Of a DNA stretch of 44,347 nucleotides, positions 25,948 through 34,183 are shown in pieces. Positions within the stretch are counted from its first letter, which is position 1; each line of letters starts with the position of its first letter. Below the pieces are notes generated by a model. That model was not told the DNA's origin. It saw only the letters and a list, made by a program, of their open reading frames with translations, and did no database searches. The position numbers and the translations under genes were made by a program. The DNA is from Sinorhizobium psoraleae. GTDB taxonomy: Bacteria; Pseudomonadota; Alphaproteobacteria; Rhizobiales; Rhizobiaceae. The stretch lies in assembly GCF_013283645.1 (NCBI RefSeq), contig NZ_JABEKV010000012.1:13277-57623 (forward strand). Reading direction: 5' to 3'.

Positions 25948-27489
25948 ATGCCGCAATCGGCCGACAAAGTTCTTGACCATGCACCGCTGTTCCGCGAGCC
26001 GGAATACAGGCAGATGCTCGCAGAGAAGAAGTTGAATTTCGAATGCCCCCACCCCGAACGGATCGTCACTGAGCAAGGTGAATACACCAAAACCTGGGAA
26101 TATCGCGAGAAAAACCTGGCCCGCGAAGCGCTCGTGGTGAACCCTGCCAAGGCATGCCAGCCGCTCGGAGCGGTATTCGCGGCAGCGGGATTCGAGCGGA
26201 CGATGTCCTTCGTCCACGGCAGTCAGGGCTGCGTTGCCTATTACCGTTCACACCTGTCGCGGCATTTTAAAGAGCCCTCGTCGGCCGTTTCGTCCTCGAT
26301 GACTGAGGATGCGGCAGTGTTCGGCGGTCTGAAGAACATGGTCGACGGCCTCGCCAATACTTACTCGCTCTACGATCCGAAGATGATTGCCGTCTCTACC
26401 ACCTGTATGGCGGAGGTCATTGGTGACGATCTGCATGGTTTCATTGAGAATGCCAGGTGCGAAGGGGCAGTCCCTCCCGAATTTGACGTACCATTCGCTC
26501 ACACGCCCGCCTTCGTCGGCAGCCATGTCGATGGATACGACAGTATGGTCAAAGGCATCCTGGAGCACTTCTGGAAAGGCAAAGAGCGTACGAAAGCGGC
26601 TGGCACGATTAACATCATCCCGGGCTTTGATGGCTTCTGCGTTGGGAACAATCGCGAGCTCAAGCGCCTGCTCAACCTTATGGGCCTGTCCTACACCTTC
26701 ATCCAGGATGCCTCCGACCAGTTCGATACGCCGTCCGATGGCGAATACCGAATGTATGACGGAGGCACGAAGATCAAAGCCGTGAGAGCGGCACTAAATG
26801 CCGAGGCGACGCTGTCGCTGCAGCACTATAATACCCGCAAGACGCTGGAATATTGCAAAGAGGTCGGACAGGTGACGGCCTCCTTCCACTATCCGGTCGG
26901 TGTCAAGGCGACCGACGAATTCCTGATGAAGCTATCAGAGATTTCCGGTAGGGAAATTCCAGAGGCAATCCGCCTGGAGCGCGGCCGACTGATCGACGCA
27001 ATGGCGGACAGCCAGTCCTGGCTGCACGGCAAGAAATACGCGATCTATGGCGATCCGGACTTCGTTTACGCCATGGCCCGGTTCGTCATGGAGACCGGTG
27101 GCGAGCCAACCCACTGTCTCGCCACCAACGGCACCCCAGCTTGGGAAGCCGAGATGAAGGAACTGCTCGCATCTTCGCCCTTCGGCAAGGATGCGCAGGT
27201 GTGGGCCGGCAAGGATCTTTGGGCAATGCGATCACTTCTTTTCACCGAGCCGGTGGACCTGCTGATAGGCAATTCCTATGGCAAATATCTTGAGCGGGAC
27301 ACCGGCACGCCACTGATCCGGCTGACGTTTCCGATCTTCGACCGCCACCATCACCATCGCTTTCCCCTCATGGGCTACCAAGGCGGGCTGCGTGTCCTGA
27401 CAACGATCCTCGACAAGATCTTTGACCAGCTCGATCGCGAGACGATGCAGCCGGGTGTGACGGACTATTCTTATGACCTCACGCGCTAA
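25948..27489 (+). CDS. nifK: NifK, nitrogenase MoFe protein beta chain
   Basis: This is the beta subunit of dinitrogenase, 513 residues from the Met at 25948, which has AGAGGTG upstream. P-cluster regions are visible: KACQPLGA, HGSQGCVAYYRSH and STTCMAEVIGDD, each with the conserved cysteine. The C-terminus DYSYDLTR is typical of NifK. The frame is open another 66 codons upstream into promoter-like sequence, which is not NifK. nifH and nifD are absent upstream. nifE follows after 55 bases. Confidence 0.97.
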   Translation: MPQSADKVLDHAPLFREPEYRQMLAEKKLNFECPHPERIVTEQGEYTKTWEYREKNLAREALVVNPAKACQPLGAVFAAAGFERTMSFVHGSQGCVAYYRSHLSRHFKEPSSAVSSSMTEDAAVFGGLKNMVDGLANTYSLYDPKMIAVSTTCMAEVIGDDLHGFIENARCEGAVPPEFDVPFAHTPAFVGSHVDGYDSMVKGILEHFWKGKERTKAAGTINIIPGFDGFCVGNNRELKRLLNLMGLSYTFIQDASDQFDTPSDGEYRMYDGGTKIKAVRAALNAEATLSLQHYNTRKTLEYCKEVGQVTASFHYPVGVKATDEFLMKLSEISGREIPEAIRLERGRLIDAMADSQSWLHGKKYAIYGDPDFVYAMARFVMETGGEPTHCLATNGTPAWEAEMKELLASSPFGKDAQVWAGKDLWAMRSLLFTEPVDLLIGNSYGKYLERDTGTPLIRLTFPIFDRHHHHRFPLMGYQGGLRVLTTILDKIFDQLDRETMQPGVTDYSYDLTR

Positions 27490-27544
27490 GAGCGGCGGCC
27501 GGCCTAGGCCGGCCATCTCCCCATCGAACGTGAAGGCCAGCGCA

Positions 27545-29038
27545 ATGCCCTCGCTCGACGTAAAAATCCAAGATGCCTTCGACGAGCCTGCCTGCGAGAG
27601 AAACCGCAGTAAGGATCCTAAGGCGCGCAAGAAGGGCTGTTCGAAGCCGGTGATTCCAGGAGCGACAGCTGGCGGCTGCGCTTTCGACGGCGCCAAAGTC
27701 GTGCTGCAGCCCATCACCGACGTCGCGCATCTAGTTCACGCGCCGCTCGGCTGCGAAGGCAATTCCTGGGACAATCGCGGTGCCGCGTCGTCAGGTCCCA
27801 TGCTTTGGCGCACAAGCTTCACCACTGACCTGACCGAACTCGACGTAGTGATGGGGCATAGCGAGCGGAAGCTCTTCAAAGCGGTGCGCGAGATCAAAGA
27901 GGCGTATGCGCCGGCCGCAGTCTTCGTCTATGCAACCTGCGTTACGGCGATGATCGGTGACGACATTGAGGCAGTTTGCAAGCGCGCGGCGGAAAAGTTC
28001 ACCTTACCGGTGGTGCCGGTCAACGCGCCGGGCTTCGTCGGTTCGAAGAACCTCGGTAACAAACTCGCCGGAGAGGCTTTGCTCGATCATGTCATCGGCA
28101 CGGTGGAGCCGGCTGACGCCAGCCCTTACGACATCAATATCCTTGGAGAATTCAACCTGTCTGGCGAGTTCTGGCTTGTAAGGCCACTTTTGGACAGGCT
28201 TGGCATTCGTGTTCGCGCCTGCATTCCAGGCGATGCGCGCTACCGAGATATTGCCTCATCGCACCGCGCACGGGCAGCCATGTTGGTGTGCTCGACGGCA
28301 CTCATCAATCTTGCCCGCAAGATGGAGGAGCGCTGGCAAATCCCCTTTTTCGAGGGGTCCTTCTACGGCATCACCGCCACCTCGGAAGCACTCCGGCGGA
28401 TTGCTGAGCTGCTCGTTAGGAACGGGGCCGATGCAGAGATCCTCGACCGCACCGATACGCTCATTGCAGAGGAGGAGGCGATTGCGTGGAAAAAGCTTGA
28501 GGCTTACCGCCCGCGGCTCGAGGGCAAGCGGGTACTCATCAACAGCGGCGGCGTGAAATCCTGGTCGCTTGTTCATGCGCTTATGGAGATCGGCATGGAG
28601 ATCGTTGGCACCTCGGTGAAGAAGTCGACGGTCGAAGACAAGGAGCGCATCAAGCAGGTGCTGAAGGACGAGCACCACATGTTCGAGTCGATCGCGCCGC
28701 GAGAGCTGTACGCAATGCTCTCAGAACACGAGGCCGACATCATGCTGTCGGGCGGGCGCACCCAGTTCACTGCGTTGAAGGCCAAGTCACCTTGGCTTGA
28801 TATCAATCAGGAGCGTCACCATCCCTACGCCGGCTACGACGGCATGGTGGAGCTCGTACGCCAGATTGACCTCGCGATTCACAACCCTGTCTGGTCCGAA
28901 GTGCGGGAGCTGGCACCATGGGAATTCAATCCTGCTGCGGAGGAACAGCTGCCAAGCACGCACACGCAGATTGAGACCGCGAGTGTCGCGCCCTTAAAAA
29001 CTCGCCGGCACGACGCCGGTGACTTCGCTGAGTGTTGA
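27545..29038 (+). CDS. nifE: NifE, FeMo-cofactor scaffold subunit
   Basis: NifE with NifN forms the scaffold on which FeMo-cofactor is completed. The product has 497 residues from Met at 27545 (MPSLDVKIQDAFDEP aligns with known NifE starts; GAAGG lies about 9 bases up). Conserved elements include KKGCSKP, GATAGGCAFDGAK, HAPLGCEGNSWDNRG and CVTAMIGDDIE with cluster-binding cysteines. The frame starts earlier, at 27473, overlapping nifK, but that part is not conserved. nifN follows after nine bases. Confidence 0.97.
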   Translation: MPSLDVKIQDAFDEPACERNRSKDPKARKKGCSKPVIPGATAGGCAFDGAKVVLQPITDVAHLVHAPLGCEGNSWDNRGAASSGPMLWRTSFTTDLTELDVVMGHSERKLFKAVREIKEAYAPAAVFVYATCVTAMIGDDIEAVCKRAAEKFTLPVVPVNAPGFVGSKNLGNKLAGEALLDHVIGTVEPADASPYDINILGEFNLSGEFWLVRPLLDRLGIRVRACIPGDARYRDIASSHRARAAMLVCSTALINLARKMEERWQIPFFEGSFYGITATSEALRRIAELLVRNGADAEILDRTDTLIAEEEAIAWKKLEAYRPRLEGKRVLINSGGVKSWSLVHALMEIGMEIVGTSVKKSTVEDKERIKQVLKDEHHMFESIAPRELYAMLSEHEADIMLSGGRTQFTALKAKSPWLDINQERHHPYAGYDGMVELVRQIDLAIHNPVWSEVRELAPWEFNPAAEEQLPSTHTQIETASVAPLKTRRHDAGDFAEC

Positions 29039-29047
29039 GGAAAGCCA

Positions 29048-30457
29048 ATGGTCCACATCCATCCCCAAACGAAATCAGCGGCGGTCAACCCGCTCAAGTC
29101 GTCCCAGCCTGTGGGTGCAGCGTTAGCCTTCCTTGGTGTGGAGGGTGCGATACCGCTATTCCACGGCAGCCAAGGCTGCACCAGCTTTGCACTAGTGCTA
29201 TGCGTACGCCATTTCAAGGAAACAGTCCCCCTGCAGACTACGGCGATGGACGAATTGGCAACAGTCTTGGGCGGGCCAGATCATCTAGAAGAGGCCATCC
29301 TCAACTTGAAGAAGCGCGCGGACCCGAGGCTGATCGGGATCTGCACGACAGCACTAACGGAAACCCGTTCAGAAGACTTCGCAAGGCAAATCGCCGACAT
29401 CAAAATGTTGCGCAACGAGGAACTTGCGGGCACGGAAATCGTACTGGCAAACACGCCGGATTTCGACGGCGCCCTCGAGGAGGGCTGGGCCAAGGCTGTC
29501 ACCGCGGTGATCCAACAGATTACACGGGGGGGCCAGCAGGCGCGTCGCTCGAAAAAGGCAACGATGATCGAGAGGATTACAAACCCTGGCGAAAGGCCGG
29601 GGAAGCGGAAGAAGGTCGCGATTCTCCCCGGCTGGCATCTCACGGTCGCTGATATCGAGCATTTGCGCGAGATGGTGGAAAGTTTCGGGCTCAAGCCGGT
29701 GATCCTTCCGGATGTTTCCGGCTCGCTCGACGGTACGGTGCCCGATCGCTGGATGCCAACGACCTATGGAGGCACCAGCATTGCGGACATCCAGGAGTTG
29801 GGCGCGACGGTGCAATGCATCGGAGTGGGAGAGCATATGCGGCGCCCGGCCGAGCTGCTGGAGAAGTTGACGGGTGTGCCTTACGTCTTATTCCAGTCGC
29901 TTACGGGATTGAAGAACGTCGACCGTTTCGTCTCGCTTCTTTCCGAGATCTCCGGCGTGCCGGCGCCGGCGAAAATCCACCGTTGCCGGGCACAGCTGCA
30001 GGACGCGCTGCTCGACGGACATTTCCATTTCGCCGGCAAGAAGATCGCGATCGCCGCCGAGCCGGACCAATTGTACCAGTTCGCCACTTTCTTCGTCGGG
30101 CTTGGCGCCGAGATCATCTCGGCTGTTGCCACGACCGGTGCGTCAGAAATTCTCGAGAAAGTGCCGGCCGAAGCGATCCAGATTGGCGATCTCGGCGATT
30201 TTGAAGATCGGGCAGGCGACGCTGATCTTCTCGTGACCCATTCGCACGGACGCCAGGCGGCGGAGCGCCTCGGCATTCCTCTCCTGCGCGTCGGCTTCCC
30301 GGTGTTTGACCGTCTCGGCAGTCAGCACAAGCTCACAGTTCTCTATCGGGGAACGCGCGACCTGATCTTCGAGGCGGCCAACATCTTCCAGGCCAACCAG
30401 CGCACGCCGTCGCCTGAGACACTTGATGCATTGCGGAAGCGGAGAAATGCCGGATGA
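29048..30457 (+). CDS. nifN: NifN, FeMo-cofactor scaffold subunit
   Basis: This is the partner of NifE in the cofactor scaffold, with 469 residues. The N-terminus has NPLKSSQPVGAALAFLG and HGSQGCTSF with Cys44; CTTALTET near 98 is the second family cysteine region. The C-terminal domain has the usual FPVFDRLGSQHK motif. The ATG at 29048 has GAGGAAAG upstream. The end overlaps nifX by four bases (ATGA), indicating coupled translation. Confidence 0.96.
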   Translation: MVHIHPQTKSAAVNPLKSSQPVGAALAFLGVEGAIPLFHGSQGCTSFALVLCVRHFKETVPLQTTAMDELATVLGGPDHLEEAILNLKKRADPRLIGICTTALTETRSEDFARQIADIKMLRNEELAGTEIVLANTPDFDGALEEGWAKAVTAVIQQITRGGQQARRSKKATMIERITNPGERPGKRKKVAILPGWHLTVADIEHLREMVESFGLKPVILPDVSGSLDGTVPDRWMPTTYGGTSIADIQELGATVQCIGVGEHMRRPAELLEKLTGVPYVLFQSLTGLKNVDRFVSLLSEISGVPAPAKIHRCRAQLQDALLDGHFHFAGKKIAIAAEPDQLYQFATFFVGLGAEIISAVATTGASEILEKVPAEAIQIGDLGDFEDRAGDADLLVTHSHGRQAAERLGIPLLRVGFPVFDRLGSQHKLTVLYRGTRDLIFEAANIFQANQRTPSPETLDALRKRRNAG

Positions 30458-30936
30458 CTTCCATTCGTCGCCTCTCGCTCGTCTCCGACGAGAGTCCCCC
30501 GCGGCGTTCCGGCGCACTGCGCATAGCCATCGCCACGCAGGACATGAAAGGGCTTAATGCCCACTTCGGATCGGCCAAGCACTTTGCAATCTACGACGTG
30601 GCGCGCGATGGCTGGGATTTCGTGGAAGCGGTGAGCTTCAATGACGTCTCCGATGGGACCGGGAAGCATCGGGTCGAGGGCGATGACCGGATCACCCCGA
30701 AGGTGAACGCGTTGAGAGGCTGTCATCTCCTCTTTTGCCTGGCTATCGGGGGACCTTCCGCAGCCAAGGTCGTATCGGCAAAAGTTCATCCGATAAAAGT
30801 GGGGCACCCCGAACCTATTCAAGACGTACTTACGCGAACCCAGAAAATGCTCAGGACGGCTCCTCCGCCGTGGTTGCGAAAGGTGCTGGCGCAAGCGGGC
30901 GTCGCCGAAAAAAAGCCGTTCGAGGATGAGGAGTAA
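30454..30936 (+). CDS. nifX: NifX, FeMo-cofactor precursor carrier
   Basis: NifX binds and shuttles cofactor precursors (NifB-co, VK cluster) to NifEN. The product has 160 residues. The family core starts at about residue 22 (LRIAIATQDMKGLNAHFGSA) and includes FNDV, DRITPKVNALRGCHLLFC and the C-terminal PPPWLRK. It overlaps nifN by four bases, and the NifX-associated gene follows after three bases. Confidence 0.95.
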   Translation: MTSIRRLSLVSDESPPRRSGALRIAIATQDMKGLNAHFGSAKHFAIYDVARDGWDFVEAVSFNDVSDGTGKHRVEGDDRITPKVNALRGCHLLFCLAIGGPSAAKVVSAKVHPIKVGHPEPIQDVLTRTQKMLRTAPPPWLRKVLAQAGVAEKKPFEDEE

Positions 30937-30939
30937 ATC

Positions 30940-31428
30940 ATGAAAAAAAAGTCGGTCACTGCGGGCACGCCTGCTGTCAACGAGGACAAAGCGGCCCTTG
31001 CCGCCCCTTTCGTCAAATGCCTCGCGCGGCTGATCCGCGCTCAGGATACCTATGGGTTGCAGGACGCCGCATCGGACGCGGAGCTGTTGACCCACTTCAT
31101 CATCACCGAGCAGCAGCGCCGTGAAATCCCGATCATCGGCGACCCCGATCCGGACGTGCTGTTGAGGTTCAATATCTTTTACACCGCCGTCGGGCTTACA
31201 ATCGAAGCGCGCACCGGATTGGCGGCGTCGCCGACTATGATGATCAGCCATGAGGGCTTTGGCCGAGTGCTTCTGACGACCGGGCGACTGGTCGTGTTTT
31301 CGAAAACGGTACGCGACGTCCACCGATTCGGCTTCGCGACGCTTGGGAAGCTCGCGGAAGCCGGTGCAAAGCTTGTGGACGACGCGATCGCCGCCATTCA
31401 AACCTATCCCGAAGTGGCGCGGGCCTGA
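30940..31428 (+). CDS. NifX-associated nitrogen fixation protein (DUF269), copy 1
   Basis: This protein of the NifX-associated (DUF269) family has 162 residues. Diagnostic stretches are FVKCLARLIRAQDTYG near 25, IPIIGDPDPDVLLRF near 65 and GFGRVLLTTGRLVVFSKTVR near 107, then VHRFGF. The function is not established. It directly follows nifX in the same operon. A second intact copy lies at 34184 and a third, degenerate one at 33060, so the gene has been multiplied here. The poly-Lys start (MKKKSV) is unusual but has a plausible spacing to GAGGAG upstream. Confidence 0.9.
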   Translation: MKKKSVTAGTPAVNEDKAALAAPFVKCLARLIRAQDTYGLQDAASDAELLTHFIITEQQRREIPIIGDPDPDVLLRFNIFYTAVGLTIEARTGLAASPTMMISHEGFGRVLLTTGRLVVFSKTVRDVHRFGFATLGKLAEAGAKLVDDAIAAIQTYPEVARA

Positions 31429-31429
31429 C

Positions 31430-31610
31430 GGTCGATCCGGCAATGACGAATCGGGGCCCTCCTCTGCTCTGTAAGGGCCGACGCGGGAAGGGGACTGATC
31501 TCTCCATTCACTCAGCCAGTCCCGCTGCCGTAGTGCCCGCAAACCTGAGGCCCTAACATGCCTCGCCAAGGTGCTGCGATGCCGGCGATGATTAGCAGAC
31601 CGTCGGGATA
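31430..31610. repeat. Segment duplicated at 33335-33475
   Basis: The sequence after DUF269 copy 1 resembles that after the degenerate copy. Shared short blocks include GGCCCTCC, GGGCCGACG, GTCCCGCTGCCG and GATGAT(T/C)AGCAGACCG, in the same order. In both, a GGCCCT...GGGCC hairpin lies within 60 bases of the gene end. Confidence 0.6.
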
Positions 31611-32700
31611 AACTGGTCAACAAGATTGCGGCTGGAGGCGGACAGCACCGGCCTTGCGAGTGACCGCTGAGGGGAGAGCACTTGCGTTTGAGAACTGATG
31701 AGACCGGTTCTTTGCGGCGCCAGATGGATGCCGATATCTGACCGCTACCTCAGGCATGGCCTGCGTCGGTAATAGCGGCTGCTCGATGCTTTCGCGGCGG
31801 GCTAAATGTTCGATGCATGCAGCGAGAAATGGGAGCGACGTAGCTCCAACCACCGCGTCCGAATGCGCAGTCGCCATAAGCGACTAGACTGTGCGCGAAT
31901 AGCGAGATGCCGCACGATGGTGGTGTCTCGTTCAGAAGGACTGAAAAATTGGACAGTGACCCCCTGTGTGCTCAAGCACCACTCGCGAGCTCGACATGGC
32001 TTCGTCTCCGGACCAAAGAACTCGCTAATGCATGTCGTCTACAGGTATGCGTTGGGGTAACGGAAGCATGAAATCACGACCTTAAAGCACACTGCATGAG
32101 TTCAAATTGCGAACTGCGACGTGCTTTAAAATTGCCTCGGCTTCATGCCGCATTCTCCTTCCAGCGGCTCCCGCATCGGCATCACCGCAAGTTTCTTGTC
32201 TTGTCGAAGTTGGTACAGAAGAGCTCCTCTGTATGCGCTTCCGTTGGTCTCGTCGCAAATTTGCGTCGAGAAAGCCGGGCGGCAATCCCGCCCGACAACG
32301 GCGGTCGCAAGGGTTGTTGGGGCCGTTAACGCAGACCTTGTAGAATTTGTCGTAACGGACCGCCGCCAGGCTCGCAGGAAAGACCTCCTTCACTCGGGTG
32401 ACGCAAGTGTCTCGAGTGGAACGGGCCGCGTACGCCGAAAAGCGCTCAGCCGCATAGGGAGTTGTCTCCGACTTTCGCAACGGCCCGCTGCTGCTTCAGT
32501 GACTGATCTCTTCTGAGACTCTTCTTGGGCATGTGGCCGTGAACGTCCCTTGCTGCGGCACGGGAGGTGGCAATCGGAACGCCGCGAATGACTTTTCGCC
32601 GCTGGAATACAGTCCTTCTCCCTTCACTGATTGGCCCCAGTGCCTATACCCGCCCCAGCCGAGGAGCAATGTGTAGCGATCCAAAGGGCTTCGACACATT
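31611..32700. other. Decayed intergenic region
   Basis: No recognisable gene on either strand in about 1.1 kb. A stem-loop is possible at 32073-32130 (TTAAAGCAC pairing with GTGCTTTAA). The end leads into the nifH-type promoter region. Confidence 0.5.
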
Positions 32701-32716
32701 TGTCGGTCCAGCGACA
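32701..32716. promoter_or_regulatory. NifA upstream activator site of the nifH-type promoter
   Basis: TGT-CGGTCCAGCG-ACA is an exact TGT-N10-ACA site, about 87 bases upstream of the -24 element at 32803. Confidence 0.75.
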
Positions 32717-32802
32717 CTGGCTTGTTTACCCAATCCGTTTTTTGCTTCTGTTAAGTCGCTGAAAAAGCAGTGAGAAATTTCCTTTCAGATCAAGCAGCCA
32801 AC

Positions 32803-32818
32803 TGGCACGGGTCTTGAA
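32803..32818 (+). promoter_or_regulatory. Sigma54-type nifH promoter, TTGAA variant
   Basis: TGGCACGGGTCTTGAA has a perfect -24 half and a TTGA -12. It lies 62 bases upstream of the truncated nifH. Because the nifH here is dead, its first working gene would be the ferredoxin at 33490. Confidence 0.75.
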
Positions 32819-32879
32819 GGCATTCCATTGAGAGGCGACGAAAGTTGTCGATCGGTAGAGTACAAACAAGGAAAGCAAC

Positions 32880-33335
32880 ATGGCAGGTCTACGCCAGATC
32901 GCATTCTGCTGCATGGGCGGCATCGGCACGTGTACTGCCACCCAGAATACGCTCGCCGCCCTTTTCGACCTCGGACCGAAGATCCACATCGGCGGCGTCG
33001 ACCTGAGGGTCGGCTCCAGTAGTGTTATCCTGAACTCGAAGGCGCAGGACACGTCCGGCAGCGCCGTAGGAGGCCGATCACCGGCAATTCAGCACCCTTT
33101 GGAGGCCCCAATACTTTCTCCACCGCCGACGGGCTTGCGATCGAAGGGCGCACCGGCTGGTGGGTTCCCGGGCTATGATGATGTGCCACGACGGCTTCGG
33201 GGCGCGCGCTTCTCACGACCGGACCTGGCTCGTATTCACGAGAATACTGCCCGACTTTAGCCCCCGGAGACCGGTGCGAAACTGGTCGCGATTACCGCCA
33301 TCCAAGCGTATTCCGTGGCGCGGCTGATGGTCGAC
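32880..33335 (+). pseudogene. nifH'-'DUF269 chimeric pseudogene
   Basis: The first 57 or so codons are nifH: MAGLRQIAF, GGIG, QNTLAALFDLG and ILNSKAQDT are recognisable. The P-loop is destroyed (the two lysines of GKGGIGKS are lost) and several other residues are changed. At about 33055 the nifH match stops. From 33060 the DNA matches the second half of the NifX-associated gene: CAGCGCCGT, then a region encoding IEGRTG, GFG and FTR in shifting frames, ending near 33335. It therefore looks like a nif operon that lost everything between codon 57 of nifH and about codon 60 of DUF269. Not expected to be functional. Confidence 0.8.
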
Positions 33336-33475
33336 CAGGAGATGAGAACCGCCGGCCCTCCCCATTTTGTTGGGGGCCGACGTCAGGCAGCGGGACCACC
33401 TCCCCAGTGCCCCTCCGGTCCCGCTGCCGCGACCGTTCCGATGATCAGCAGACCGCGCGCGCGAGAGAGCCTGCG
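33335..33475. repeat. Segment duplicated from 31430-31610
   Basis: Spacer sequence with ordered similarity to the region after DUF269 copy 1, including the GGCCCTCC...GGGGGCCGACG hairpin and GATGATCAGCAGACCG. It supports descent of this region from a second nif operon. Confidence 0.6.
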
Positions 33476-33489
33476 TTGGAGAACTAACG

Positions 33490-33807
33490 ATGACAAGTCA
33501 TTTCTTTACCCGCGACGGCTCCACATGGATGCCGGAATATCTGACGACTATCGATGGCATGACCTGCATTGGTTGCGGCCGTTGCTTCAAGGTCTGCTCG
33601 CGCGAGGTCATGCATCTGCACGGCATCGACGATTCGGGTGAAATCCTCGGTCTCTGCGATGGCGAAGACGACGACTTCGATGGCGACCTCAGTCGTATGA
33701 TCATGGTTGTCGACCACGCCGGTCGCTGCATGGGCTGCGGTGCCTGCGCCCGCGTCTGCCCGAAGAACTGCCAGACCCATGTCGCGGCTGACAAGATTGT
33801 TGCTTGA
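33490..33807 (+). CDS. fdxB: Nif-specific ferredoxin III (2x[4Fe-4S])
   Basis: This 105-residue ferredoxin probably donates electrons in nitrogen fixation or cofactor synthesis. Cys26, Cys29, Cys32 and Cys36 form the first cluster motif; Cys80, Cys83, Cys86 and Cys90-Pro form the second, with an extra Cys94. The acidic insert (DGEDDDFDGDLS) between the clusters is typical of the nif-associated type. GGAG lies eight bases before the ATG. It is downstream of the nifH-type promoter and the chimeric pseudogene, and a SyrA-like gene follows after 27 bases. Confidence 0.93.
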   Translation: MTSHFFTRDGSTWMPEYLTTIDGMTCIGCGRCFKVCSREVMHLHGIDDSGEILGLCDGEDDDFDGDLSRMIMVVDHAGRCMGCGACARVCPKNCQTHVAADKIVA

Positions 33808-33834
33808 TCTGACGCACGAACCGGGAGACCGACA

Positions 33835-34062
33835 TTGCCCTTCAGAATCTTTTGTCGCATCGTGCCATTGGTTGTGTGTGCCAACGCTCTAACGGTCTAC
33901 TTCGTCTCGCATTCGATACGCAGAGTAATCATTGCAACAGTGTGTACTTTGCTGCTTCTTCAAGTTGCCTACTTCGGAAGCGTACTTTTTCTGGTTTGGC
34001 GGGCGAGGTGCAAGCGAAGAGCTGTCGAAAGGACCGGCCAAAGAAGATGCTACCATTCCTGA
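33835..34062 (+). CDS. SyrA/exopolysaccharide-repressor-like small membrane protein, copy 1
   Basis: This 75-residue protein has two hydrophobic helices (about 8-25 and 31-52), the second reading ATVCTLLLLQVAYFGSVLFLVW, followed by a basic tail. It resembles the SyrA/ExoX group of small inner-membrane proteins that affect exopolysaccharide production in rhizobia. It starts at TTG, with GGGAG seven bases upstream. A related protein is encoded at 34875, also with a non-ATG start. It follows the ferredoxin gene closely. The family call is from memory of the helix pattern. Confidence 0.6.
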   Translation: MPFRIFCRIVPLVVCANALTVYFVSHSIRRVIIATVCTLLLLQVAYFGSVLFLVWRARCKRRAVERTGQRRCYHS

Positions 34063-34133
34063 TTCGCATGGTTGGAAATGCATTTTGCATCGTTTGGGGC
34101 GGCTATCTCGCATTAGCATGGGACGGTGCCTGA
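34047..34133 (+). CDS. Possible 28-residue hydrophobic peptide
   Basis: A short frame starts MLPFLIRMVGNAFCIVWGG and is hydrophobic throughout. It overlaps the end of the SyrA-like gene by 16 bases, with AAAGAAG before its ATG. No family is known to me; it could be a chance frame. Confidence 0.2.
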   Translation: MLPFLIRMVGNAFCIVWGGYLALAWDGA

Positions 34134-34183
34134 AGTACACATGGATAGAAGGGTAAAGGTGTCTGAAGGATGAGGACTGAACG

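Noticed and set aside
27479..27730. Minus-strand frame of 83 codons over the nifK-nifE junction
   Set aside because: It is antisense to the nifE start, with no family resemblance and no ribosome site.
25418..32700. nod boxes, tts boxes, CRISPR arrays and tRNA genes anywhere in the window
   Set aside because: I looked for the conserved nod box and type III secretion box cores, regular direct repeats and cloverleaf arms across the window and saw none convincing. Absence by eye is not proof.
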